Below are positions 43,804 to 53,118 of a stretch of DNA of 64,000 bases, in pieces. Source of the stretch: Bradyrhizobium sp. CCBAU 53421 (GTDB lineage Bacteria; Pseudomonadota; Alphaproteobacteria; Rhizobiales; Xanthobacteraceae). Positions within the stretch are counted from its first letter, which is position 1. Every line of letters starts with the position of its first letter. The stretch spans positions 3,286,001 to 3,350,000 of the forward strand of contig NZ_CP030047.1 in assembly GCF_015291625.1 (NCBI RefSeq). Direction: 5' to 3'. A program made the translations under genes and the position numbers. The notes below the pieces were generated by a model. The model made no database searches and was not told the DNA's origin. It was given only the letters and a program-made list of their open reading frames with translations.

Positions 43804-45606
43804 ATGCGCAAGCTGCTTTACGCGACCAGCCTTGGGGCAATGGCGGTATTCGCCGCCGGAGCTGCCAACGCGAATGACGAACTCCACAAAATGTCGCAGA
43901 ACCCGAAAGACTGGGTGATGCCGACAGGCGACTACAACAATCAGCGCTATTCAAAGCTGAATCAGATCAACGCCTCGAACGTCGGAAAGTTGCAGGTGGC
44001 GTGGACGTTTTCGACCGGCGTGCTGCGCGGTCACGAAGGCGGCCCGCTGATCATCGGCAACATGATGTACGTGCATACGCCGTTCCCGAACAAGGTCTAC
44101 GCTATTGACCTTTCCAAGGACAACCAGATCGTCTGGAAGTACGAGCCGAAGCAGGATCCGAACGTCATTCCGGTGATGTGCTGCGACACGGTCAACCGTG
44201 GCGTCGCCTATGGTGACGGCAAGATCTTCCTGCACCAGGCTGATACCACGCTGGTCGCGCTCGATGCCAAGACCGGCAAGGTCGAATGGAGCGTCAAGAA
44301 CGGCGATCCGAGCAAGGGATCGACCGGTACCTCCGCGCCGATGGTGATCAAGGACAAGGTCCTGATCGGCATCTCCGGCGGCGAGTTCGGCGTTCAGGCC
44401 CACATGAGCGCATATGACATCAAGACCGGCAAGCTGGTCTGGCGTGGCTTCTCGGAAGGTCCGGATGACCAGATCCTGGTCGATGACAAGACCACCGAGC
44501 TCGGCAAGCCGATCGGCAAGGACTCGAGCCTGAAGACTTGGCAAGGCGATCAGTGGAAGATCGGCGGCGGCGCGACCTGGGGCTGGATCTCCTACGATCC
44601 CGAACTCAACCTCGTCTACTACGGATCGGGCAACCCCTCGACCTGGAATCCGAAGCAGCGCCCCGGCGACAACAAGTGGTCGATGACGGTCTGGGCGCGC
44701 AACCCGGATACCGGCGTTGCCAAGTGGGTCTATCAGATGACGCCCCACGACGAGTGGGACTATGACGGCGTCAATGAGATGATCCTCTCGGACCAGAGCA
44801 TCGACGGTAAGCCGCGCAAGCTGCTGACGCACTTCGATCGCAACGGCCTCGGCTACACGCTCGATCGCGCCACCGGCGAGCTGCTGGTCGCCGACAAGTA
44901 CGATCCGAAGGTGAACTGGACCTCCGGCGTCGACATGAACAAGAGCTCGCCGACCTATGGTCGTCCGAAGGTTCTTGACGCAGCGTCGACCGACAAGGCC
45001 GGCGAAGACCACAACGTCAAGGGCATCTGCCCGGCGGCGCTGGGTTCGAAGGACGAGCAGCCGGCGGCCTACTCGCCGGACACGCAGCTGTTCTACGTGC
45101 CGACCAACCACGTCTGCATGGACTACGAGCCGTTCAAGGTGAGCTACACCGCAGGTCAGCCCTATGTCGGCGCGACGCTGTCGATGTATCCGCCTCCCGG
45201 TGAGACCAACATGGGCAACTTCATCGCCTGGGACGGCAAGACCGGCAAGATCGTGTGGTCGAACAAGGAGCAGTTCTCGGTCTGGTCGGGTGCACTCGCG
45301 ACCGCAGGCGGCGTGGTGTTCTACGGCACGCTGGAAGGCTACCTGAAGGCAGTCGACGCCAAGACGGGTAAGGAGCTCTACAAGTTCAAGACCCCGTCCG
45401 GCATCATCGGCAACGTCACCACCTATGAGAACGGCGGCAAGCAGTACGTCGCCGTGCTGTCGGGTGTCGGCGGTTGGGCAGGCATCGGCCTCGCGGCTGG
45501 TCTGACTGATCCGACGGCCGGCCTCGGTGCAGTCGGCGGCTATGCCGCGCTGAGCAACTACACCGCGCTCGGCGGAACGCTCACCGTGTTCTCGCTGCCG
45601 CAGTGA
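43804..45606 (+). CDS. xoxF: Lanthanide-dependent methanol dehydrogenase XoxF
   Basis: A 600-residue periplasmic PQQ methanol dehydrogenase, clade XoxF5-like. The signal peptide ends near AGAANAND. It has the vicinal disulfide C126-C127, metal ligands E194 and N277, catalytic D319 and the added lanthanide ligand D321 in [11 protein letters not shown] (MxaF has Ala there), and R346 in HFDRNGLG. Tryptophan-docking motifs ([21 protein letters not shown]) mark the eight blades. It oxidises methanol, and probably formaldehyde, passing electrons to XoxG encoded next. GGGAGGAAA precedes the ATG at 43804. No mxaF is present in the window. Confidence 0.97.
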   Translation: MRKLLYATSLGAMAVFAAGAANANDELHKMSQNPKDWVMPTGDYNNQRYSKLNQINASNVGKLQVAWTFSTGVLRGHEGGPLIIGNMMYVHTPFPNKVYAIDLSKDNQIVWKYEPKQDPNVIPVMCCDTVNRGVAYGDGKIFLHQADTTLVALDAKTGKVEWSVKNGDPSKGSTGTSAPMVIKDKVLIGISGGEFGVQAHMSAYDIKTGKLVWRGFSEGPDDQILVDDKTTELGKPIGKDSSLKTWQGDQWKIGGGATWGWISYDPELNLVYYGSGNPSTWNPKQRPGDNKWSMTVWARNPDTGVAKWVYQMTPHDEWDYDGVNEMILSDQSIDGKPRKLLTHFDRNGLGYTLDRATGELLVADKYDPKVNWTSGVDMNKSSPTYGRPKVLDAASTDKAGEDHNVKGICPAALGSKDEQPAAYSPDTQLFYVPTNHVCMDYEPFKVSYTAGQPYVGATLSMYPPPGETNMGNFIAWDGKTGKIVWSNKEQFSVWSGALATAGGVVFYGTLEGYLKAVDAKTGKELYKFKTPSGIIGNVTTYENGGKQYVAVLSGVGGWAGIGLAAGLTDPTAGLGAVGGYAALSNYTALGGTLTVFSLPQ

Positions 45607-45622
45607 GCTGAGCAACCTCGTT

Positions 45623-45652
45623 CCGGCGCATGGAGCGATCTCCATGCGCCGG
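45623..45652 (+). terminator. Perfect 13-bp hairpin between xoxF and xoxG
   Basis: CCGGCGCATGGAG (45623-45635) pairs perfectly with CTCCATGCGCCGG (45640-45652) around CGAT. It starts 16 bp after the xoxF stop and is followed by TCCGCC rather than a U-run. It may act as an attenuator or a 3' stabiliser, allowing far more XoxF than XoxG from one transcript. Confidence 0.7.
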
Positions 45653-45678
45653 TCCGCCTTCAATCCGCACGCGAGGAT

Positions 45679-46212
45679 ATGCTTTTGCGTAAGATCTGGT
45701 TTGTGACTGCCGCGATCTTCGTCGTGGCAATGGGAGGTGTCGCCTCCGCCGAGGACGTGGGTGATCCGACCGCTGTCAAGTCCGAGGACGGCAAGTATCT
45801 CGACAAGGATGGCAACCCGACATTCAAGGTGACATCTGACGGCACGGTGGACTGGTACACCTACTCCGGATACCGCCGCTATCATTCGGAGTGCCACGTC
45901 TGCCACGGACCCGATGGCATGGGCTCGACCTACGCGCCGGCGTTGAAGGACTCGCTGAAGACCATGAGCTATCCGGATTTCATGGGCGTGGTCGCGAGCG
46001 GACGCAAGAACGTCTCGACGTCGCAGGAAAACGTGATGCCGGCGTTCGGCGATAACCCGAACGTTGCCTGCTACATGGACGACCTCTATGTCTACCTGCG
46101 CGCCCGCGCCAATGATGCGGTTGGGCGTGTTCGGCCGGCCAAGCACGAAGACAAGTCGGAAGCCTACGGCAAGGCGGAAGACGCCTGCATGGGCAACAAC
46201 GACAAGAAGTGA
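45679..46212 (+). CDS. xoxG: Cytochrome cL, electron acceptor of XoxF
   Basis: A 177-residue periplasmic cytochrome. Signal peptide ending VASAED, haem site CHVCH at residues 72-76, and axial Met likely M120 in QENVMPAFGDNP. The segments DWYTYSGYRRYHSECHVCHG and YMDDLYVYLRARANDAVG are typical of cL cytochromes that serve methanol dehydrogenases. ATG at 45679 is almost inside its GAGGAT site; TTG at 45685 has better spacing and may be the true start. It follows xoxF by 72 bp, with a hairpin between them. Confidence 0.92.
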   Translation: MLLRKIWFVTAAIFVVAMGGVASAEDVGDPTAVKSEDGKYLDKDGNPTFKVTSDGTVDWYTYSGYRRYHSECHVCHGPDGMGSTYAPALKDSLKTMSYPDFMGVVASGRKNVSTSQENVMPAFGDNPNVACYMDDLYVYLRARANDAVGRVRPAKHEDKSEAYGKAEDACMGNNDKK

Positions 46213-46262
46213 GCGTGTCCGGCGCGAATGAGAAACCTGTTTGAAGTGTATTGGAGACCAAG

Positions 46263-47372
46263 ATGAAGACCCGCGCCGCAGTCGCATTCGAAGCAAAGAA
46301 GCCGCTTGAGATCGTCGAGCTCGACCTGGAAGGCCCCAAGGCCGGCGAGGTCCTTGTCGAGATCAAGGCGACGGGCATCTGCCACACCGATGCCTACACG
46401 CTCGACGGCTTCGACAGCGAAGGCATCTTTCCTTCGGTGCTCGGCCACGAAGGCGCCGGCATCGTTCGCGAGGTCGGTGCCGGCGTGACGTCGGTGAAGC
46501 CGGGCGATCACGTGATCCCGCTCTACACGCCTGAATGCCGCCAGTGCAAAAGCTGCCTCAGCCAGAAGACCAATCTCTGCACCGCGATCCGCGCCACCCA
46601 GGGCAAGGGCGTGATGCCCGACGGCACCTCGCGCTTCAGCCACAAGGGCAAGACGGTTTTCCACTATATGGGCTGCTCGACCTTCTCGAACTTCACCGTG
46701 CTGCCTGAGATCGCGGTGGCGAAGATCCGCGAGGACGCGCCGTTCGACAAGAGCTGCTACATCGGCTGCGGCGTTACCACCGGCGTCGGTGCTGTCGTCA
46801 ACACCGCCAAGGTGACGCCGGGCTCCAACGTCGTCGTGTTCGGCCTCGGCGGTATCGGCCTCAACGTGATCCAGGGCGCCAAGATGGTCGGCGCCGACAA
46901 GATCATCGGCGTCGACATCAACGACTCCAAGGACAATTGGGGCCGCCAATTCGGCATGACGCATTTCGTCAACCCGACCAAGGTGAGCGGCGATATCGTC
47001 CAGCACCTGGTCGGCCTGACCGACGGCGGCGCCGACTACACCTTCGACTGCACCGGCAACACCAACGTGATGCGCCAGGCGCTGGAAGCCTGTCACCGCG
47101 GCTGGGGCGTGTCGGTCGTGATCGGCGTTGCGGAATCCGGCAAGGAGATCGCAACCCGGCCGTTCCAGCTCGTTACCGGACGGGTCTGGAAGGGCACCGC
47201 GTTCGGCGGCGCGCGCGGCCGCACCGACGTGCCGAAGATCGTCGACTGGTACATGAACGGAAAGATCCAGATCGATCCGATGATCACCCACGTGCTGAAG
47301 CTCGACGAGATCAACAAGGGCTTCGACTTGATGCACGAGGGCAAATCGATCCGTTCGGTCGTCGTGTTCTAA
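46263..47372 (+). CDS. frmA: S-(hydroxymethyl)glutathione dehydrogenase / class III alcohol dehydrogenase
   Basis: A 369-residue zinc dehydrogenase that oxidises S-hydroxymethylglutathione to S-formylglutathione with NAD. Catalytic zinc ligands: C40 ([10 protein letters not shown]), H62 and E63 (GHEGAGIV), and the Cys in [14 protein letters not shown]. The structural zinc site is C92, C95, C98 and C106. The NAD fold is [20 protein letters not shown] at 46263 has GGAG 7 bp upstream. It is the middle of the run xoxF-xoxG-frmA-gfa. Confidence 0.96.
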   Translation: MKTRAAVAFEAKKPLEIVELDLEGPKAGEVLVEIKATGICHTDAYTLDGFDSEGIFPSVLGHEGAGIVREVGAGVTSVKPGDHVIPLYTPECRQCKSCLSQKTNLCTAIRATQGKGVMPDGTSRFSHKGKTVFHYMGCSTFSNFTVLPEIAVAKIREDAPFDKSCYIGCGVTTGVGAVVNTAKVTPGSNVVVFGLGGIGLNVIQGAKMVGADKIIGVDINDSKDNWGRQFGMTHFVNPTKVSGDIVQHLVGLTDGGADYTFDCTGNTNVMRQALEACHRGWGVSVVIGVAESGKEIATRPFQLVTGRVWKGTAFGGARGRTDVPKIVDWYMNGKIQIDPMITHVLKLDEINKGFDLMHEGKSIRSVVVF

Positions 47373-47405
47373 AATCAAAACACCAAGCACTAGGAGGATA
47401 GGTCA

Positions 47406-47969
47406 ATGACTGTTCATATCCACCCGTCAGTCGACAATGGCGTCAAGCAAGGCACCGGCAGCTTTGCCGGCGGCACGCTGGTCTGCAAATGCGCGGACAA
47501 GAAGGTCAAGGTCGGGGTCAAGGGCGACGTCGCCCATAACCACGCCTGCGGCTGCACCAAATGCTGGAAGCCTTCGGGCGCCACCTTCTCGGTCGTCGCA
47601 GTGGTGCCGCGCGAGAACGTCACCGTGCTGGAGAACGGCGACAAGCTGAAGATCGTAGATAGCGCCGCGGTGATCCAGCGACATGCCTGCACCGGATGCG
47701 GCACCCACATGTACGGTCGGATCGAGAACAAGGGCCATCCGTTCTATGGCCTCGATTTCATCCATCCCGAGCTGTTCCAAGAGTCCGGCTCGGCAGCGCC
47801 CGGGTTCGCCGCCTTCGTGTCGTCGGTCATCGAGTCCGGCGTCAAGCCGGCCGACATGGCCGGGATCAGGTCGCGGCTGAAGGAGCTTGGGCTCGAGCCC
47901 TATGACTGCCTGTCGCCGGCGCTGATGGACGCCATTGCCACCCACGTGGCGAAGTCCAAGGCAGCCTGA
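47406..47969 (+). CDS. gfa: Glutathione-dependent formaldehyde-activating enzyme
   Basis: A 187-residue cytoplasmic enzyme that speeds the addition of formaldehyde to glutathione. Gfa zinc motifs: C27-x-C29, then HACGCTKC with C48, C50 and C53, then CTGC with C95 and C98. The family pattern [20 protein letters not shown] is clear. AGGAGG stands before the ATG. The last codons and the stop lie in a 15-bp tandem repeat. It closes the formaldehyde run: gfa and frmA here, fghA at 38943. Confidence 0.96.
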   Translation: MTVHIHPSVDNGVKQGTGSFAGGTLVCKCADKKVKVGVKGDVAHNHACGCTKCWKPSGATFSVVAVVPRENVTVLENGDKLKIVDSAAVIQRHACTGCGTHMYGRIENKGHPFYGLDFIHPELFQESGSAAPGFAAFVSSVIESGVKPADMAGIRSRLKELGLEPYDCLSPALMDAIATHVAKSKAA

Positions 47970-48002
47970 CCTAAGGCCGCCTGACCTAAGGCAGCCTGAC
48001 AA
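47958..48002 (+). repeat. Three tandem 15-bp repeats across the gfa stop codon
   Basis: Units AAGGCAGCCTGACCT, AAGGCCGCCTGACCT and AAGGCAGCCTGACAA run from 47958 to 48002. The first holds the gfa stop codon TGA; the other copies repeat it outside the gene in the same frame, since 15 is a multiple of three. It looks like slippage of a short unit and forms no CRISPR-type array. Confidence 0.8.
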
Positions 48003-48082
48003 GGGGCGGCCCTGACGAGATCCTGCGCCGGCAGGGGCCTGTCGGCGACGGATATGCTGGTAGTACCCGTGACCTTGAACCT

Positions 48083-48122
48083 TGCATGCCCTGCGGGCGA
48101 CCACAGGGCATGCATTTTATTT
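48083..48122 (+). terminator. Intrinsic terminator after the xoxF-gfa run
   Basis: TGCATGCCCTG (48083-48093) pairs perfectly with CAGGGCATGCA (48104-48114) around a 10-base loop and is followed by the T-rich ATTTTATTTT type tail. It fits a rho-independent terminator for the formaldehyde genes. The possible start codons of the next gene (48086, 48110) lie inside the stem. Confidence 0.75.
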
Positions 48123-49063
48123 TCCGCCTCGCCCTCGTCCTATCCCCGATCCTGATCCTTTCGCCGGCCCGCGCCGCGTCGCCGGAGGACCGCTACATTG
48201 CCGCGCGCGACGCGGCGATCGCCAGATTCGCCAAGCAGGAGAAGGACGGAAAGATCGACGAGGCTGCCGACAAGGCGGAGGCGGCCGCGCGCGACGAGCT
48301 GAAGGGGCAGCTGATCGCGATCCTGTCACAGCCCGCCCGGCCGGGCTTCGCGCCCGCCCAGCTCAATCTCGACACCCTATATAAAGGCGACATGGGGTTC
48401 GGCATGCTGGATGGCCTGCGCTTCGATGCCGATACCGGCAGGAACGGCGCCAAGATCGGCGAGAAACGCGCCGACGGGAGCTTTGTCGAACCGAAGGCCC
48501 ATATCATCGTCACCTCCGAAGCCCTGTTCATGCGCTGGCTGCACGAGCACAAGACTTGGTGGGACAAGGGCACGAAGAACGTGCCGCAGCAGATCGAACC
48601 GGCCCTGAAGTTCGAGGGCCTCTACACCCAAGCGATTTCGACCGATGCCGCGGTCATCAATTTCGACGAGCTGCCGGTCGTCAAACCGTCGTCGGCCAGC
48701 CTGACTTACGGTTTCCTGGCCGGCCGCACCCAGGACACAACCCCTGATGCCGCCGACGAGGTGTTCGTCGCGGCGCTTGCCAACGGCAAGTTCTACGTCG
48801 CCTATGGCGAGATCGAGCCGACAGTGCAGGTGCCGGCCTGTACGGCGATCCGCACCGACTACAACAAGAAGGCCGACGAAGCGGCGGAGAGGCTCGAGCG
48901 CAAGCAGATCACCAGGGCGGCCTATGACAAGCTCGGCGACCTGCGCCAGCAGGGCGACGATGCATTCAAGCGCTGCTTCGTTCAGCACGCTCCGGAGCAG
49001 CCGGCATTTGCCGAAGCCACCAAGCAGGCCCAGGCGTTGCTGGAAATGGCGATCGGCAAATAG
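48110..49063 (+). CDS. Secreted protein of unknown function
   Basis: A 317-residue protein with a signal peptide (FRLALVLSPILILSPARAAS), then a helical Lys/Glu/Ala segment (ARFAKQEKDGKIDEAADKAE), a middle domain with EALFMRWLHEHKTWWDKGTK and YTQAISTDAAVINFDELPVV, and a C-terminal helix with two Cys. No family was recognised. ATG at 48110 gives a clean signal peptide; ATG at 48086 is in frame. Both lie in the hairpin stem of the preceding terminator, so translation may depend on whether this hairpin forms. Transcription probably starts upstream of the hairpin or reads through it. Confidence 0.7.
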   Translation: MHFIFRLALVLSPILILSPARAASPEDRYIAARDAAIARFAKQEKDGKIDEAADKAEAAARDELKGQLIAILSQPARPGFAPAQLNLDTLYKGDMGFGMLDGLRFDADTGRNGAKIGEKRADGSFVEPKAHIIVTSEALFMRWLHEHKTWWDKGTKNVPQQIEPALKFEGLYTQAISTDAAVINFDELPVVKPSSASLTYGFLAGRTQDTTPDAADEVFVAALANGKFYVAYGEIEPTVQVPACTAIRTDYNKKADEAAERLERKQITRAAYDKLGDLRQQGDDAFKRCFVQHAPEQPAFAEATKQAQALLEMAIGK

Positions 49064-49138
49064 GGGCACCTGACGGTTTGATCGGCTGACGGTCCGACCC
49101 TATGTTCCCCAGGCAGCTTTCGAGCCCGGGGAGACGCC

Positions 49139-50281
49139 ATGAATACCGCCATCAGCCCGTTTCGCGTCGCCGTCAGCGATGATGTCCTCGATGATCTCCG
49201 CACCCGGCTGCGCCGGACCCGCTGGCCGGAAGCCGAGCTGGTCGACGACTGGAGCCAGGGCGTGCCGCTGCAATGGATCAAGGACGTCTGCCACTATTGG
49301 GCCGAGACCTATGACTGGCGGCAGCGCGAGGCGCGGCTCAATCGCTTCAGCCAGTTCACCACCGAGATCGACGGGCTCGATATCCACTTCATCCATGTCC
49401 GCTCGAAGCATCCGGAGGCGCGGCCGCTGATCATCACCCATGGCTGGCCGGGATCAGTGGTGGAATTCCACAAGGTGATCGAACCGCTGACCGATCCGAC
49501 CGCGCATGGCGGCCGCGCCGCCGATGCCTTCCATGTGGTGTGCCCGTCACTCCCCGGCTTCGGTTTCTCGGCCAAGCCGGCCGCGACAGGTTGGGGCGTC
49601 GACCGGATCGCCGGCGTCTGGGCCGTCCTGATGGAGCGGCTGGGCTACAGCAGCTATTTCGCGCAAGGCGGCGATTGGGGTTCCGCGGTCACCACCGCGA
49701 TCGGCGGACAGGACGCGGCGCACTGCGCCGGCATCCACATCACGCTTGCGATGTCGACGCGGCCCAATGTCGAGGGGCAGCCGACGCCGGAGGAGACGCG
49801 GGCGCTCAACGGCATCAAATACTACGCCGATTGGGATTCCGGCTATTCCAAGCAGCAATCCACCCGGCCGCAGACGCTCGGCTATGGCCTGACGGATTCC
49901 CCGAGCGGGCAGGCCGCCTGGATCCTGGAGAAGTTCTGGGCCTGGACCGACTGCGACGGGCATCCGGAAAATATCCTTGGCCGCGACGAGATGCTCGACA
50001 ACGTCATGCTGTACTGGGTCACCGCGACGGCGGCCTCGTCGGCGCGGCTCTACTGGGAGAGCTTTGGGCCGGGCAAGCGAACGCCTCACAAGGTCGGCGT
50101 GCCGACCGGCGTTGCCGTGTTCCCCAAGGAGATCGTCACGCCGGTCCGCAAATGGATGGCGACCAACTTCACCAACATCCAGCACTGGCGCGAGATGCCG
50201 AAGGGCGGCCACTTCTCGGCGTTCGAGCAGCCCGAGTTGTTCGTCCGCGAGGTGCGCGAGTTCTTCGGGACGCTGCGCTAG
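49139..50281 (+). CDS. Epoxide hydrolase
   Basis: A 380-residue alpha/beta hydrolase with the N-terminal EHN domain (FRVAVSDDVLDDLRTRLRRT, about residues 8-27). Oxyanion motif HGWPGS at 101-106, nucleophile D179 in GGDWGS, base H358 in KGGHFSAFEQPE. It opens epoxides to diols; the physiological substrate is unknown. It is separated from the preceding gene by 75 bp. Confidence 0.92.
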   Translation: MNTAISPFRVAVSDDVLDDLRTRLRRTRWPEAELVDDWSQGVPLQWIKDVCHYWAETYDWRQREARLNRFSQFTTEIDGLDIHFIHVRSKHPEARPLIITHGWPGSVVEFHKVIEPLTDPTAHGGRAADAFHVVCPSLPGFGFSAKPAATGWGVDRIAGVWAVLMERLGYSSYFAQGGDWGSAVTTAIGGQDAAHCAGIHITLAMSTRPNVEGQPTPEETRALNGIKYYADWDSGYSKQQSTRPQTLGYGLTDSPSGQAAWILEKFWAWTDCDGHPENILGRDEMLDNVMLYWVTATAASSARLYWESFGPGKRTPHKVGVPTGVAVFPKEIVTPVRKWMATNFTNIQHWREMPKGGHFSAFEQPELFVREVREFFGTLR

Positions 50282-50282
50282 C

Positions 50283-50318
50283 CGTGTAGAATGGGGTGGA
50301 GCGAAGCGAAACCCATCG
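50283..50318. repeat. Bradyrhizobium-type intergenic repeat
   Basis: The bases around ATGGGGTGGAGCGAAGC and AAACCCATC form an imperfect dyad of the short repeat that I recall as frequent between genes in Bradyrhizobium genomes. It fills the 50 bp between the epoxide-hydrolase stop and the next ribosome site. Confidence 0.55.
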
Positions 50319-50331
50319 GAGGGACGTCGCT

Positions 50332-52050
50332 GTGCTGCTGGATCCCCGCGACGGTGACTTTGAGGACGATGCCGCCAGCCCGGAACAGCGTTCCTTGTTC
50401 GCGATCGTGGGCAGCCTTCTGGTCGAGATAAGCCCGGCGAAGCTGCTGTTCGCCTGGACGGTTTCGCTTCTGCTTCCGGGCGTGCTGCTCGGCCTTGCGC
50501 CACTGGTCGCATCCGCCTGGATTTCGAGCCTTTCGCAGCACGTTCTTGCCCTGTCCGAAGTGGGCGCCTTGCTGGCGCTGGTCGTGATCGCGGCGTTGGG
50601 ATGGCTCGGCGGGCGACCGCTGTTTCAAATCGCGGAAACAAACTTCTGGTCACTGAACGCACTCGCAGTCCAGCCGAGCTACGCCTTTACGCGGGAGGCG
50701 CTGGGCCATCTGGCGGAGCTGCTCTGGCGCAGCGGTGCAACTCCCGCGTCTCGCACGAGGCTGCGGCGCATTTGCTCGGTCGGCGCCGGTATGCTGCTTT
50801 CTGCGGGCGCGGCATTGATCGCGGCCCTGGCTTGGCCTGCTTCGCAATGGACTGCGACCATCAATGACCTTGTTCTGATTCATCGTCTTGTGGTGCCGAC
50901 GTTCGCGAACGCCGTGGTGCTGGTGTCCTGCTATCTTGCGGTTGCATCACTGGCCTGGAGCGTGGCCGACGCCAGTATGGATCAACCGGCCGACCTCGCC
51001 GGATACGACGCGCCGCCGTCCGGAGGCCGCTGCTGGCGCCTTGCGCATCTGTCCGATCTCCATGTGGTCGGCGAGCGATACGGGTTCCGCATCGAAAGCG
51101 GGACAGCCGGTCCGCGGGGAAACCAACGCTTCAATCGCGTGCTGGCTCGCCTTGCCGAAATTCACGCCGTTGATCCGCTCGACCACGTGCTGATCAGCGG
51201 CGACATGACGGACGCCGGCCGGCCCGGCGAATGGGCGGAATTTCTCGATGCATTGGCAGGTTATCCGGACCTTGCAGCTCGCACCATCATGCTTCCGGGC
51301 AATCATGACGTTAACGTCGTGGATCGTGCCAATCCCGCACGCCTCGACCTGCCGTTCAGTCCGGGCAAGCGGCTAAGGCAGATGCGTACCCTGTCGGCGA
51401 TCGCCGCCGTCCAGGGCGATCGCGTGCGCGTCATCGACGGCTTCGGCAAGCCGTCGGCTACGCTGAACCAAGCGCTGGCCCCTCATCATGATCGGATAAC
51501 ACAATTTGCGCAGCACGGGGGCATACGCCGCGCAGCGGCGCTCCGCGGCCTGTTCGATGATCAGTTCCCAATGATCCTGGCGCCGGACCAGGAGGGTGGC
51601 CTCGGGATCGCGATTCTCAACTCCAACGCCGAAACCCACTTCTCCTTCACCAACGCGCTCGGTTTGGTTTCGGAAGCGCAAACGCGGCGGTTGGAGGCTG
51701 CGATCCGTCATTTCCCGACGGCATGCTGGACCATCGCGCTACATCATCACCTGATGGAATATCCCATGCCGGTAAAGACGTTTGCCGAGCGTATCGGGAC
51801 AGCCTTGATCAACGGCAGTTGGTTCGTCCGCAGATTGCAACGGTTCTCCGATCGTTCGGTGGTGATGCACGGTCACCGGCATATCGACTGGATCGGTACA
51901 TGTGGTGCGTCGAGGATCGTCTCGGCTCCGTCGCCGGTGATGGGGACCGACGATGCGGTCGGCTATTTCTACATCCACAGAATGATGGTCGGCCCGGACC
52001 GCAAGCTCTGCCTCGCCGAGCCCGAGCGGGTGGAGATTGGAACAAGCTAG
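50332..52050 (+). CDS. Membrane-anchored metallophosphoesterase
   Basis: A 572-residue protein starting at GTG 50332, nine bases after GGAGG; an ATG at 50296 lies in a repeat and is not used. About four membrane helices occupy residues 38-60, 77-95, 148-168 and 188-210. The C-terminal calcineurin-like domain has all metal motifs: HLSDLHVVG (D242, H244), SGDMTD, PGNHDVN, ALHHHL and VMHGHRHIDW. The active site should face the cytoplasm or periplasm depending on helix count. Substrate unknown (cyclic nucleotide or lipid phosphoester are family options). Confidence 0.85.
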   Translation: MLLDPRDGDFEDDAASPEQRSLFAIVGSLLVEISPAKLLFAWTVSLLLPGVLLGLAPLVASAWISSLSQHVLALSEVGALLALVVIAALGWLGGRPLFQIAETNFWSLNALAVQPSYAFTREALGHLAELLWRSGATPASRTRLRRICSVGAGMLLSAGAALIAALAWPASQWTATINDLVLIHRLVVPTFANAVVLVSCYLAVASLAWSVADASMDQPADLAGYDAPPSGGRCWRLAHLSDLHVVGERYGFRIESGTAGPRGNQRFNRVLARLAEIHAVDPLDHVLISGDMTDAGRPGEWAEFLDALAGYPDLAARTIMLPGNHDVNVVDRANPARLDLPFSPGKRLRQMRTLSAIAAVQGDRVRVIDGFGKPSATLNQALAPHHDRITQFAQHGGIRRAAALRGLFDDQFPMILAPDQEGGLGIAILNSNAETHFSFTNALGLVSEAQTRRLEAAIRHFPTACWTIALHHHLMEYPMPVKTFAERIGTALINGSWFVRRLQRFSDRSVVMHGHRHIDWIGTCGASRIVSAPSPVMGTDDAVGYFYIHRMMVGPDRKLCLAEPERVEIGTS

Positions 52051-53081
52051 GACGCTTCCGGCTGATCTTGGTGCGATCCGCCGAACAGATCGGCGACCCA
52101 CGCGGCCGACGGGCTCTCGGCACAGAAGGTCAGAATGGCGAGGGTGATCGGCACGCCGATGAAGGTTCCGAACAGGCCCCAAAGCGCGCTCCAGAAGAAT
52201 ATCGCAAACAGCACCAAAAACGGCGAGATCGACAGCGTCGAGCCGGCGACCCGAGGTTCGATATAGCTGCCTACCACGAACTGGATGACGTTGAGGCAAG
52301 CGAACACACCGAACACGGCGGGCCAGCTCGCGAACTGCGTCATGGCCAGCAGCGTGGGGAACAGCGTCGCGATGAAAGGGCCGATGAAAGGAATGTAGTT
52401 GAGCACAAAAGCGATCACGCCCCATTCGAATGCGAATGGCAGTCCGGTCACGGCGGCGAACAGGCCGACCAGGAGACCCGTGACCGCGCTCATCTGTGTC
52501 CGCACCAGCATATATTTGCGGAACTTGGCGGCCGTCGCCTTGCTGCCCTCGAGCAGGACGCGCGCAGCTGTGCGATTCTCCAGCCGCTGGATTCGTCGAC
52601 CGGCGTCTTCGACCTCGAGAAGTCCCAGCACGACATAGACCAGCGCGATGAGCCAGAAGCTCAGCGTGGTGTTGATGCGGCCCGTGACGTATTGCGTGGT
52701 GCGCAGCAGCCAGCCGACATTGAAATGTTCCGCCCAAACGCCGGCGAACGAGACGCCATGGCCGTCGAGCCAGATCACCGCGGCGTCGTACAAGGCCTGA
52801 TAGCGCGCCGCGTCCGCAATCAAATAGCGCCCGACACGGCCGAACCCCCACGCTGCCAGCGAGGCAAACGCGACGCAGGTGGCAACCGTAACAACTATGG
52901 TAACGGCGAGCGCGAGGAGTTTCGGCAGCCACGACTGAAGCCGTTGTTGAACGGGCCAGACGATCGCGATGATGAACAGGGCGGCCGCAAGCGGGGCGAG
53001 CACACTGCGTGCCTGAGCCACTGCCGCAGTGACCAGCACCGCGGCGATGATGCCGGTCGTGATCTTCAACCCGCCAGCCAT
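52047..53081 (-). CDS. AI-2E/PerM family membrane transporter
   Basis: A 344-residue membrane protein with about eight hydrophobic segments, typical of AI-2E exporters: LAPLAAALFIIAIVWPVQQR near the N-terminus, a large loop, then VTGLLVGLFAAVTGLPFAFE, VIAFVLNYIPFIGPFIATLF and the family hallmark IEPRVAGSTLSISPFLVLFA. ATG at 53081 is the natural start. It converges on the metallophosphoesterase gene with a 4-bp CTAG overlap of stops. Substrate unknown. Confidence 0.87.
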   Translation of the reverse strand: MAGGLKITTGIIAAVLVTAAVAQARSVLAPLAAALFIIAIVWPVQQRLQSWLPKLLALAVTIVVTVATCVAFASLAAWGFGRVGRYLIADAARYQALYDAAVIWLDGHGVSFAGVWAEHFNVGWLLRTTQYVTGRINTTLSFWLIALVYVVLGLLEVEDAGRRIQRLENRTAARVLLEGSKATAAKFRKYMLVRTQMSAVTGLLVGLFAAVTGLPFAFEWGVIAFVLNYIPFIGPFIATLFPTLLAMTQFASWPAVFGVFACLNVIQFVVGSYIEPRVAGSTLSISPFLVLFAIFFWSALWGLFGTFIGVPITLAILTFCAESPSAAWVADLFGGSHQDQPEAS

Positions 53082-53118
53082 CCTTGGGTTATCCGACCTC
53101 CGTGAACTCGCGGTGCAG

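Noticed and set aside
43804..45606. Calcium-type MxaF as an alternative for xoxF
   Set aside because: Asp at the position after D319-Y (D321) in place of Ala, and no mxaI or other mxa genes follow.
43951..46296. A 781-residue open frame antisense to xoxF and xoxG
   Set aside because: It mirrors xoxF/xoxG codons on the opposite strand, is low-complexity in Arg/His/Val and has no recognisable domain; GC-rich genes commonly give such shadows.
47958..48002. Short tandem repeats considered as a CRISPR remnant
   Set aside because: Units are contiguous 15-mers without spacers, and no cas gene is near.
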